In this document: positions 1 through 5,984 of the stretch, in pieces
How the letters are laid out: each line of letters starts with the position of its first letter
Position numbering within the stretch: the first letter of the stretch is position 1
NCBI GenBank assembly: GCA_002470275.1
Contig: DKNY01000003.1
Span: 15,446 to 25,078, forward strand
DNA from: Gammaproteobacteria bacterium UBA7376
GTDB lineage: Bacteria; Pseudomonadota; Gammaproteobacteria; Pseudomonadales; Azotimanducaceae
Length of the DNA stretch: 9,633 bases
Direction: 5' to 3'
Translations under genes and position numbers: made by a program
Notes under the pieces: generated by a model
The model's input: the letters and a program-made list of their open reading frames with translations, nothing else
The model's database searches: none
What the model was told of the DNA's origin: nothing

Positions 1-40
1 TGGAATCGCGCTGTTTAACCTGAAAATTGAGGAAACGAAT

Positions 41-532
41 ATGGCTACCCGTAAGAAAGCTCCGGTAAAAAAAGCACCAGCAAAGAAGGCACCCGCCAAA
101 AAAGCTGCTGTGAAGAAAGCGGCTGTGAAGAAGGCACCCGCCAAAAAAGCACCCGCTAAGAAGGCCCCAGCGAAAAAGGCACCTGCTGCCAAAGCCGCTG
201 CACCGGTCAAAAGACGTCCAGCCGTTAAGGAAAAAATGACCAAGACGGCCATCCTAAATGAGATCGCTACCAATACTAATCTGTCTCGTGCGCAGGTTGG
301 CGCGGTTATGGACGAATTGGAATCCGTCATTGAACGCCATATTCGGAAGCGTTCGGTCGGTGAATTCACAATGCCAGGACTGCTGAAAATTAAAGCAGCA
401 AAACGCCCTGCCACGAAGAAGCGCATGGGTCGAAACCCTGCCACAGGCGAGGAAATTGTGATTGCAGCCAAGCCGGCGACCACTCGCGTGCGTATCTCCG
501 CCCTGAAAAAGCTTAAGGATATGATCCTCTAG
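41..532 (+). CDS. HU-family nucleoid protein with Lys/Ala/Pro-rich N-terminal tail
   Basis: The product is 163 residues. Residues 1-65 are a low-complexity basic tail built from 5-residue units of the KKAPA/KKAAV type. Residues 66-163 form an HU/IHF domain: it opens MTKTAILNEIA like classical HU, and carries the DNA-binding arm around GRNPATGEEI (about 129-138) and a final helix. HU proteins bind and bend DNA non-specifically in the nucleoid. The tail probably adds charge-based DNA compaction, as known for the N-terminal extension of Deinococcus HU and the C-terminal tail of mycobacterial HupB. The start is well supported: GAGGA at 29-33 lies 7 bases before ATG 41. The gene stands alone and ends at a strong terminator (552-579). 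An in-frame ATG at 236, with its own Shine-Dalgarno-like sequence, could give a tail-less form. The HU-fold call is firm; the role of the tail is inferred. Confidence 0.93.
   Translation: MATRKKAPVKKAPAKKAPAKKAAVKKAAVKKAPAKKAPAKKAPAKKAPAAKAAAPVKRRPAVKEKMTKTAILNEIATNTNLSRAQVGAVMDELESVIERHIRKRSVGEFTMPGLLKIKAAKRPATKKRMGRNPATGEEIVIAAKPATTRVRISALKKLKDMIL
56..220 (+). repeat. 15-bp in-frame tandem repeats coding the Lys/Ala/Pro tail
   Basis: About ten imperfect copies of a 15-bp unit encode KKAPA or KKAAV pentapeptides. A 20-base stretch of the type GGCACCCGCCAAAAAAGC recurs exactly, 45 bp (three units) apart, near 87 and 132. Such in-frame repeats can expand or contract by slippage, so tail length is likely to vary between strains. 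Codon variation between units (AAA/AAG, GCA/GCC/GCT) shows the array is not freshly duplicated throughout. Confidence 0.85.
226..238 (+). promoter_or_regulatory. Possible internal ribosome binding site and start for short HU
   Basis: TAAGGA at 226-231 precedes an in-frame ATG at 236-238, with 5 bases between AAGG and ATG. Initiation here would give a 98-residue protein starting MTKTAILNEIA, almost exactly the position where normal HU (about 90 residues) starts. The sequence is seen; its use is inference. The A-rich Lys codons could create the match by chance. Confidence 0.35.
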
Positions 533-551
533 CGCTGGCGCTCTACGCTAT

Positions 552-579
552 GGCCGATCCTTTGATCGGCCTTTTTTTT
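552..579 (+). terminator. Rho-independent terminator after the HU gene
   Basis: There is a perfect 8-bp stem, GGCCGATC (552-559) with GATCGGCC (564-571), closing a CTTT loop and followed at once by eight T (572-579). It begins 19 bases after the HU stop codon, so it ends that transcript and separates it from proS. Confidence 0.95.
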
Positions 580-598
580 GGGCCAAACTTCCGCTGTG

Positions 599-616
599 CC
601 TTGTAGACCTACAGGG
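599..616. other. 18-bp inverted repeat upstream of proS
   Basis: CCTTGTAG and CTACAGGG flank a central AC. The arms pair over 8 positions with one T-G mismatch, and the inner 5 bp (TGTAG/CTACA) are perfect. It overlaps the proposed -35 element of proS, so it could be an operator. No regulator can be named from the sequence. Confidence 0.35.
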
Positions 617-630
617 CATTTGTGTCTAAT
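601..630 (+). promoter_or_regulatory. Possible sigma-70 promoter for proS
   Basis: TTGTAG (601-606, 3 of 6 matches to TTGACA) and TCTAAT (625-630, 5 of 6 matches to TATAAT) are 18 bases apart, between the HU terminator and proS. Transcription would begin near 637. That leaves a leader of about 20 bases before ATG 658 and would exclude the upstream GTG at 622 as the start. The -35 match is weak. Confidence 0.4.
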
Positions 631-657
631 GCCCCATCGTCACTAAGTGTGGTTATC

Positions 658-2358
658 ATGCGTCAATCCCAACTGTTACTGCCCACCATCAAGGAGAATC
701 CTGCGGATGCTGATGTGATCAGCCATCGGCTCATGCTCCGAGCAGGCCTTGTTCGGCAGTTGGCCAGCGGGCTCTACACCTGGCTGCCTGTGGGGCTGCG
801 CGTCCTGCGTAAAATCGAAGACATCATTCGGGAAGAGATGGATCGAAGCGGTGCTCAAGAGGTGCTGATGCCAGTCGTCCAGCCGGCAGAACTGTGGGAG
901 GAGAGCGGCCGGTGGCAAAAAATGGGCGCAGAGATGCTTCGCTTGAAAGACCGCCATGAACGGGACTTTTGTCTCGGGCCAACTCACGAGGAGGTCATAA
1001 CCGATCTCTTTCGTCGAGAAATTCACAGCTACCGCCAACTACCTAAGACCCTTTACCAAATCCAGACAAAGTTTCGCGATGAACGCCGACCACGCTTCGG
1101 GGTAATGCGCGCGCGCGAGTTCACCATGAAGGACGCCTATTCTTTTCACCAGGATCAGGCTTGCTTCGATACGACGTATCAAATTGTCTATGACTGCTAT
1201 GCGCGTATTTTGACGCGCATGGAGCTTGAATTCCGGGCAGTCCAGGCAGACACCGGCAATATTGGGGGTGATAACTCACATGAATTTCATGTACTGGCCC
1301 AGGCCGGTGAGGATGTGATCGCCTACAGCGATCAGGGCGACTATGCGGCTAACCTGGAAAAAGCGACCGCCCTCGCCCCGGACCCTCAGGGGCCGGGGCA
1401 GGAAGCCCTTCGCCGCATTGCTACCCCCGAAGCAAAAACGATCGCCGCTGTCTCACAGCAGCTTGCCATCAGCCCGAGCAGAAATGTGAAGACACTCATC
1501 GTCGAGGGAGAGCAGGGTGTGGTAGCACTTGTTCTCAGAGGTGACCACGAACTCAATGAGATCAAGGCAGAAAAATTGCCTGGCGTTCGCGCACCCTTGA
1601 ATCTGGCGGACGATGCAGACATCGTCGCCGCCATGGGCGCCCACCCCGGCTCTCTGGGGCCCGTTGGCTGCGATATTGCCCTGTACGTTGATCGAGATGC
1701 TGCGGCCCTAAGCGATTTTGTCTGTGGGGCCAACCAGGACGGGGAACACTTCACGGGCGTCAACTGGGAACGGGATTGTCCGCTGTCTGTTGAGCAGATC
1801 GTTGACATCCGCAACGTTCAGGAAGGAGATCGTGCACCGGATGGCACGGGCGTATTGCGCTTCTTAAGGGGTATCGAGGTGGGGCACATTTTTCAGCTCG
1901 ACCGCGCCTACAGCGAACCTATGCAGGCTAAGGTGCTTAATCAGGAGGGCAACAACGTTGTGCCTATCATGGGCTGCTACGGCATGGGCGTGACACGCCT
2001 GGTCGCTGCAGTGATCGAGCAAAATCATGATGAGCGAGGGATTGTTTGGCCGGAACCCCTGGCGCCCTTTACCCTTCATCTGATCGCGCTAAATGCACAG
2101 AAATCGGACGCTGTGCGGCAAGCTGTAGAAACGCTATACAGCCAAGCACTTGAGGCGGGCATCGAAGTGCTGCTGGATGACCGCGACGAACGCCCTGGCG
2201 TTAAATTTGCCGACGCTGATTTACTGGGTATACCTCACCGCATCGTCGTCGGTGACCGCGGCCTGCAAAATCAGGTTGTCGAATATCGCGGACGGAAGGA
2301 TCAGGAAATCAAGGAGGTGCCGCTCACGGCGGCCCTTGGCATGGTGACTGGTGCATAG
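658..2358 (+). CDS. proS: Prolyl-tRNA synthetase (ProS), class II, bacterial type with editing insert
   Basis: It charges tRNA-Pro with proline in the cytoplasm. The product is 566 residues; E. coli ProS has 572. Class II motif 1 lies around 46-76. Motif 2 includes [17 protein letters not shown] (139-155). Motif 3 is [17 protein letters not shown] (439-455). Between motifs 2 and 3, about 225-405, sits the YbaK-like editing insert that hydrolyses Ala-tRNA-Pro; it has a Lys at 278 (NVKTL) and a His at 364 (GEHFTGVNW), the region of the known editing pocket. An anticodon-binding domain follows from about 470, including the typical [21 protein letters not shown] chose ATG 658 because [18 protein letters not shown] aligns with the E. 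coli N-terminus. The in-frame GTG at 622 would add 12 unconserved residues, although it has the better Shine-Dalgarno (CAGGG at 612-616); ATG 658 has only a weak TAAG at 644-647. The gene converges with the thioredoxin-like gene, with a 40-base gap. Confidence 0.98.
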   Translation: MRQSQLLLPTIKENPADADVISHRLMLRAGLVRQLASGLYTWLPVGLRVLRKIEDIIREEMDRSGAQEVLMPVVQPAELWEESGRWQKMGAEMLRLKDRHERDFCLGPTHEEVITDLFRREIHSYRQLPKTLYQIQTKFRDERRPRFGVMRAREFTMKDAYSFHQDQACFDTTYQIVYDCYARILTRMELEFRAVQADTGNIGGDNSHEFHVLAQAGEDVIAYSDQGDYAANLEKATALAPDPQGPGQEALRRIATPEAKTIAAVSQQLAISPSRNVKTLIVEGEQGVVALVLRGDHELNEIKAEKLPGVRAPLNLADDADIVAAMGAHPGSLGPVGCDIALYVDRDAAALSDFVCGANQDGEHFTGVNWERDCPLSVEQIVDIRNVQEGDRAPDGTGVLRFLRGIEVGHIFQLDRAYSEPMQAKVLNQEGNNVVPIMGCYGMGVTRLVAAVIEQNHDERGIVWPEPLAPFTLHLIALNAQKSDAVRQAVETLYSQALEAGIEVLLDDRDERPGVKFADADLLGIPHRIVVGDRGLQNQVVEYRGRKDQEIKEVPLTAALGMVTGA

Positions 2359-2398
2359 GTAGCCGGCGGCGGCACAGATTTGCACAGTCGTTCCTAGC

Positions 2399-2893
2399 TT
2401 AGTTGAATGCGTTGATGAAGTTCTGCTTGGTTTGTGGCCCCACCAACATCTGGCGAACTTCTCCGGTGGGCGACAGGATGACGGTCATCGGCAGCACCTG
2501 GGGCGTTTCATAGCCGAGAAGCAGGAAGGGATCGTCGAGCAAGGTTGGAAACTCAATGCCGAGCTCAGCTTCTGACGCTGCCAGGTCCGGCCCCTCCAAT
2601 TGGTCAAAGTTAACGCCGAAGACAAGCACTCGGTTATCGCCCTGATGGTGCTGCAATTCGTTTAACTCCGGCACCTCATCGCGGCAGGGCGTGCACCAAT
2701 CAGCCCAATAGTTGATCAACACCCAGCTCCCCTCCCAGTTCGTAGGGCTGGTGGTATTGCCGTCCCCCAGACGCAGCTCCACCCTGGATTCCGTCGACGC
2801 TCCACACCCTGCAACCAGACAGGCGGCCAGGACCACGGGCCGTAGGCCTCGGGCTAAAAAGAGAGCCTTAAAATACTGTAAAACGTGACCCAT
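2399..2893 (-). CDS. TlpA/ResA-like thioredoxin-fold lipoprotein
   Basis: This is a periplasmic, membrane-anchored thiol-disulfide oxidoreductase. With the start chosen here the product is 164 residues. A signal sequence (1-29) ends in lipobox LVAGC, so Cys30 should be lipidated. Gly at +2 is not an inner-membrane retention signal, which suggests the outer membrane. The thioredoxin domain (about 40-164) has the active site WCTPC (66-70) and the cis-proline loop VLPMT (Pro135). Family members reduce or shuffle disulfides of exported proteins; the partner here is unknown. The ATG at 2893 has an excellent Shine-Dalgarno (AGAGGA, 8 bases upstream) and puts the hydrophobic segment at a normal distance. 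The ATG at 2929 would add 12 polar residues and has a poorly spaced AAGGG. The gene lies 60 bases downstream of yihY on the same strand, probably in one transcript; a thioredoxin gene is also near proS and yihY in Pseudomonas, from memory. Confidence 0.9.
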   Translation of the reverse strand: MGHVLQYFKALFLARGLRPVVLAACLVAGCGASTESRVELRLGDGNTTSPTNWEGSWVLINYWADWCTPCRDEVPELNELQHHQGDNRVLVFGVNFDQLEGPDLAASEAELGIEFPTLLDDPFLLLGYETPQVLPMTVILSPTGEVRQMLVGPQTKQNFINAFN

Positions 2894-2953
2894 ACTTGGG
2901 ATCCTCTTCGGTTTAAGTATGTCAGCCATATCCCTTCGATAGGCTGAGGCGGC

Positions 2954-4213
2954 CTATTCTCGCACAACTTGGTCCAAGGAGAGGCTGAAAAGCATTTCAT
3001 TAGAATCGAGACTCAGCCTCACTACTTCTGCCAAGGCGGGCAGCTCCTGCATGAATTCAAGCTGTGAGCGATCGAAGCCGTCGGACAGCGAGGACGCCAA
3101 GTCTATCAGGCTCAGGCCGCCTAATTCCCGCCCCAGTATCCACTCGCCCCGATCATCTTGTTTCATCGCGTTGAGGCCTCTGAGCGTCGCCTTGACGCGT
3201 GACCCCTCTGCCCGGCTTGCGATCAGTATGCCGTCCATCGTCTTCTCAGTGACGCCTTCGCCCCGAAGGTGCGCCTGGTGCAGGACACGCAGCACCTTCA
3301 CTGCGGTCACCAAGGGAGGCTGTGCGAGACCTGTAGCGCGAGCGGACTCTGCCATCAGCCGCACCACCACGGCCCCGGCAAGGACGATCACCCACAGCAC
3401 GTACAGCCAAAACAGAAAAATTGGAAGCGCCGCAAAGGCACCGTAGATCGCATCGTAAAAAAAGTTTTTTGATGCCTCGGTGTAGACGCTAAAGCTGACT
3501 TTCAACGCAACGGTGGTCAACAGCCCCCCGACTAAGCCATGACGAAAGGGCACGTGACAATTGGGTACCAAGACATACAAGAGCGCGAATCCCAGGGCGG
3601 TCAGCAAAAAGGGCAGAGTGGCGAGAAACGTCGTCATCATGCTGTGCGTATTCAGGTCTTGGACAAAGGGCAAGCCAACGAGGTAAAGCGAAACGATGGA
3701 GCCGCCAATTAACGCTAACGGACCCAGGGACAATATGCTCCAATACAGAAGAACACGCTGGAGACGCCACCGAGGCGCACGCACCTCCCAAATTTCGTTA
3801 AACGTCTTTTCAATGGTGAGCAGCATCAAAAAACTGGTTAAGAGCATACCGAGCGAACCCGCCACCGTGAGCGTTCGGGCTCTGGAAGAGAACTCAACCA
3901 GCTTCTCTTGAAGTAACTTAGCGCCCTCTGGCAGCACCTGAGCAAAGAGATCCGCCTGTAGCCCCTGGCCCAGGGCCAGGAATTCGGGCACCAGGGAAAG
4001 TGACATCAGGCTCACGGTCATCAAAGGCACGACGGCAAACAGCGTCGTGAAGGTCAATGCTGCCGCCGACGTGACGCAGTTGTGACGAGAGAACTCAGAA
4101 ATCACAAACCGAGCTTTTCCCAAGCAGGACGCCAGCCATGCTCGCCAACCCGCACTTTCGTCGCTATTTCTTCGACTCGGCTTGATTGAATCGTTGGTTC
4201 GGTGTTTTTCCAT
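2954..4213 (-). CDS. yihY: YihY/BrkB-family inner-membrane protein
   Basis: The product is 419 residues, of the family once mis-assigned as ribonuclease BN (true RNase BN is a soluble metallo-beta-lactamase enzyme). It shows about six membrane segments (near 50-75, 115-138, 155-182, 195-217, 225-244, 258-287) and the family's typical stretches SAAALTFTTLFAVVPLM (49-65), HVPFRHGLVGGLLTTVALK (220-238) and YGAFAALPIFLFWLYVLW (257-274). A cytosolic C-terminal part of about 130 residues follows; in long family members it looks like a winged-helix-type region. Molecular function is not established for the family. The ATG at 4213 has only a poor Shine-Dalgarno, but no better start precedes the first helix. 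The start codon lies 28 bases from that of divergent arsC, so its promoter must lie within the arsC coding region. The thioredoxin-like gene follows. Confidence 0.93.
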   Translation of the reverse strand: MEKHRTNDSIKPSRRNSDESAGWRAWLASCLGKARFVISEFSRHNCVTSAAALTFTTLFAVVPLMTVSLMSLSLVPEFLALGQGLQADLFAQVLPEGAKLLQEKLVEFSSRARTLTVAGSLGMLLTSFLMLLTIEKTFNEIWEVRAPRWRLQRVLLYWSILSLGPLALIGGSIVSLYLVGLPFVQDLNTHSMMTTFLATLPFLLTALGFALLYVLVPNCHVPFRHGLVGGLLTTVALKVSFSVYTEASKNFFYDAIYGAFAALPIFLFWLYVLWVIVLAGAVVVRLMAESARATGLAQPPLVTAVKVLRVLHQAHLRGEGVTEKTMDGILIASRAEGSRVKATLRGLNAMKQDDRGEWILGRELGGLSLIDLASSLSDGFDRSQLEFMQELPALAEVVRLSLDSNEMLFSLSLDQVVRE

Positions 4214-4222
4214 GCCTATACT
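4194..4222 (+). promoter_or_regulatory. Probable sigma-70 promoter of the arsC-wrbA-DUF2069 operon
   Basis: TTGGTT (4194-4199) and TATACT (4217-4222, 5 of 6 matches to TATAAT) are separated by exactly 17 bases. The predicted start of transcription near 4229 leaves a leader of only about 12 bases, carrying GAGGA before GTG 4242. The -35 element and most of the spacer lie inside the first codons of yihY on the opposite strand. The motif match is seen; activity is inferred. Confidence 0.55.
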
Positions 4223-4241
4223 GTGCCTTTTGAGGACGCCA

Positions 4242-4592
4242 GTGTCAGTGAGTCAGTTCTACCATAACGCAAAGTGCTCCAAGGCTCGTCAAGCACTCAC
4301 TTTGCTTGAAAGTCACGGCGTTGAACCTGAAATCATCCGCTATCTGGACAATCCCCCATCAGTGCCTACACTTATAACGCTGAGCGAAAAGCTTGGCGGT
4401 GATCCCCGAGCTATGATGCGTACCAAGGAGCCCAAATACGCTGAGTTGGGTTTAGGGGACCCAAGGTTAGGCCATCTGGCCCTGCTCACGGCCATTAGCG
4501 AGCATCCAATCCTGCTGGAGCGGCCTATTTTTGTTAACGGCGATCGCGCCATCCTAGGTCGCCCTCCTGAGAAAGTTCTGGAGTTACTATGA
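4242..4592 (+). CDS. arsC: ArsC/YfgD-family arsenate reductase-like protein
   Basis: The product is 116 residues, thioredoxin-like ArsC fold, glutaredoxin-dependent class. Numbered from GTG 4242, it keeps the four key residues of plasmid R773 ArsC at identical positions: Cys12 (HNAKCSKAR), Arg60 (RAMMRTK), Arg94 (ERPIFV) and Arg107 (LGRPPE). It therefore has the full set for reducing arsenate to arsenite through a Cys12 thiol. CSKAR and GRPPEKVLEL make it closest to E. coli YfgD, whose physiological substrate is less certain. The GTG start is chosen because GAGGA (4232-4236) lies 5 bases upstream, the alignment to E. coli ArsC begins exactly there, and the likely transcription start is near 4229. 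The upstream in-frame ATGs at 4182 and 4212 would precede it. The gene lacks arsR, arsB or other ars neighbours, so a housekeeping redox role is at least as likely as arsenic resistance. Its stop overlaps the wrbA start (ATGA, 4589-4592). Confidence 0.92.
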   Translation: MSVSQFYHNAKCSKARQALTLLESHGVEPEIIRYLDNPPSVPTLITLSEKLGGDPRAMMRTKEPKYAELGLGDPRLGHLALLTAISEHPILLERPIFVNGDRAILGRPPEKVLELL

Positions 4593-5215
4593 TCCCCCAC
4601 GTGCTGATCCTTTATTACTCCCGCTCGGGGGGCACCAAAAATTTAGCCCTTCATGTTGCTCGAGGCGTGGACAAAGTCCCCGGCATCGAGCCACGGATAA
4701 GAACGGTTCCTGAAGTGAGCGCGACCACCCAGCGCACGGAACCCCCCATCCCAGACCAGGGGGCCATCTACTGCAGCAAGGAGGACCTAAGGGACTGCGC
4801 TGCCTTGGCGCTTGGCTCCGCCACGCGTTTCGGCAACATAGCTGCACCCCTGAAACACTTCATAGATGACACCGCAGATCTCTGGGTAGCTCGAACGCTG
4901 GTGGGGAAGCCGGCCAGCGTCTTTTGCTCCAGCGCGTCCCTGCACGGGGGGCAAGAGTCAACGCTACTGACAATGATGGTCCCCCTCCTGCATCACGGCA
5001 TGTTGATCCAGGGCCTGCCCTACTCGCTGCCTGCTCTGAATAAAACCCAAAGTGGTGGGACCCCCTATGGCGCCTCCCACGTTAATGTCGCTGATGCCCC
5101 CACCAGCGATGCGGGCAATCCGCTTACCCAGCATGAAGCAGAACTCGCGGAGGCAGGGGGCGAGCAGCTCGCTAAGCTTGCCCTAACCTTGATGGATAGA
5201 GGAGAAACCGTCTGA
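4589..5215 (+). CDS. wrbA: WrbA-like NAD(P)H:quinone oxidoreductase (flavodoxin fold)
   Basis: The product is 208 residues, against about 198 for E. coli WrbA. It is a cytosolic FMN enzyme that reduces quinones by two electrons, which avoids semiquinone radicals; the family acts as tetramers. FMN-contact loops are visible: YYSRSGGTK (9-17) for the phosphate, SATRFGNIAAP (77-87), SSASLHGGQE (114-123), HHGM (135-138) and GGTPYGAS (156-163). It differs from E. coli at several positions in these loops (SRSGGT for SMYGHI), as in the Pseudomonas-type homologues. The start ATG 4589 shares ATGA with the arsC stop and has GGAG at 4580-4583, so translational coupling is likely. Its own stop overlaps the DUF2069 start (TGATG). 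Confidence 0.93.
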   Translation: MIPHVLILYYSRSGGTKNLALHVARGVDKVPGIEPRIRTVPEVSATTQRTEPPIPDQGAIYCSKEDLRDCAALALGSATRFGNIAAPLKHFIDDTADLWVARTLVGKPASVFCSSASLHGGQESTLLTMMVPLLHHGMLIQGLPYSLPALNKTQSGGTPYGASHVNVADAPTSDAGNPLTQHEAELAEAGGEQLAKLALTLMDRGETV

Positions 5216-5592
5216 TGAAGGGCAGGCTTTTTTTGTTATTGGTCTTATCTGGTTCCCTTGTGGGCATTATTGGCCTGCGCCAGTTCTTCATCAGCCCTTG
5301 GCCATCCATGGCATCGAATCTGATTCTCTTTGCGATCTTGACCGCTCCGCTGACTCTAACCCTACCCGGTGCTCTGCGAGGGGGGACTCGCAGTCTGCTC
5401 TTGTTGTGTTTGGCCAGCATGTTCTACTTTATAGATGGCGTTCTTGAACTCTTCGGACCATCGCTGTTCTACCTTGGGGTGGCGGAGGTATTTTTTGCAC
5501 TCACCCTCTGCGCTATCAGCGCGCTGCTCCTGCGCAGCGTGAGAGAGCGCCAGAGTGTCGAGGGGGACTCATCAGAACCAGGCGACGCTTAG
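5215..5592 (+). CDS. DUF2069 family small membrane protein
   Basis: The product is 125 residues and mostly hydrophobic, with about four membrane segments near 5-22, 33-52, 58-76 and 84-106 and a short charged C-terminal tail (107-125). The stretch FYFIDGVLELF (70-80) resembles the conserved YF-x-HG motif region that I associate with DUF2069, with Asp in place of the usual His. Function is unknown. Its place immediately after wrbA matches what I recall from Pseudomonas and suggests a role linked to WrbA at the membrane quinone pool (inference). The start ATG overlaps the wrbA stop by one base, and AGAGGAG at 5198-5204 is a strong ribosome site. Its TAG stop overlaps the stop of the convergent gene. 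Confidence 0.8.
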   Translation: MKGRLFLLLVLSGSLVGIIGLRQFFISPWPSMASNLILFAILTAPLTLTLPGALRGGTRSLLLLCLASMFYFIDGVLELFGPSLFYLGVAEVFFALTLCAISALLLRSVRERQSVEGDSSEPGDA

Positions 5593-5927
5593 TGTATTGT
5601 CGGTTTCTCGGCGGCGACCACGACCGCCTGCTCCTCTTCAACGCTTTGAACCGCATAACGACGCGTTATTATTTCACCGTCCAGAATATCTGGCAGCCGC
5701 CGCAGAAAGGCATCCATATGGGGCGTGGCATAGTGTGCCTGCAACGATTCGGCATCTTCCCACTCTTGAAACAAGACCAAGCAATTGGGGTCTGATAGAG
5801 CGGTATAAAACTCATAGGAAATACAGCCAAGCTCGCTTCGTGACGCCACGATCATTTCCTTGGCCATCGCGATGGCTTGCTCTCGACACTCGGACCTGAT
5901 GGGAATGCTGCCCTGAACGATAATCAT
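5589..5927 (-). CDS. ABM-domain (YgiN-like) putative quinol monooxygenase
   Basis: The product is 112 residues with a single antibiotic-biosynthesis-monooxygenase domain, a dimeric ferredoxin-like alpha/beta fold that works without metal or cofactor. Typical features are the opening beta strand MIIVQGSIPI, a helix followed by S-E-x-G-C-x-x-Y-x-F (31-40), LFQEWED (52-58) and HYATPHMDAFL (65-75), the usual H-x-x-x-P-H-x-x-x-F signature. E. coli YgiN oxidises quinols and pairs with the quinone reductase MdaB. The last 20 residues are extra and low-complexity (EEEQAVVVAAEK). A purine-rich GGGGGAG lies 12 bases before the ATG, and AGG lies very close to it, so the ribosome site is mediocre. It lies 57 bases downstream of prpE on the same strand and could be co-transcribed. 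Its TAA stop shares bases with the DUF2069 TAG (TTAG, 5589-5592). The substrate is unproven; some family members have no known activity. Confidence 0.85.
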   Translation of the reverse strand: MIIVQGSIPIRSECREQAIAMAKEMIVASRSELGCISYEFYTALSDPNCLVLFQEWEDAESLQAHYATPHMDAFLRRLPDILDGEIITRRYAVQSVEEEQAVVVAAEKPTIH

Positions 5928-5984
5928 ACCTGCTGAGCGCTCCCCCGATTTTTAATCCAGTCCATCATTGATGGCTCCAACCGA

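Noticed and set aside
56..220. Repeat array in the HU gene considered as CRISPR or minisatellite
   Set aside because: The repeats are contiguous, in frame and translate to a normal basic tail; there are no spacers.
622..657. GTG 622 as the proS start, with CAGGG five bases upstream
   Set aside because: The 12 added residues have no counterpart in E. coli ProS, whose N-terminus aligns from ATG 658, and the best promoter candidate places transcription start after 622. Its better ribosome site keeps it a minor possibility.
676..1038. Open frame on the minus strand inside proS
   Set aside because: It is antisense to strongly conserved ProS motifs, with no recognisable domain, so it is a shadow. 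The same applies to the minus-strand frames at 1386-1814 and 1864-2079.
2359..2398. Search for a terminator between convergent proS and the thioredoxin-like gene
   Set aside because: No stem followed by a T-run is visible in the 40-base gap.
4182..4241. ATG 4182 or ATG 4212 as the arsC start
   Set aside because: The extra residues precede the conserved first strand. GTG 4242 has GAGGA five bases upstream and gives exact family numbering of the catalytic residues.
5555..5899. 114-codon plus-strand frame overlapping the ABM gene
   Set aside because: It lies almost wholly antisense to a clear ABM-domain gene and shows no domain of its own.
5962..5974. Palindrome CCATCA-T-TGATGG between prpE and the ABM gene as a terminator
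   Set aside because: The stem is only 6 bp with a 1-base centre, too tight for an RNA hairpin, and no T-run follows on either strand. It is probably chance.
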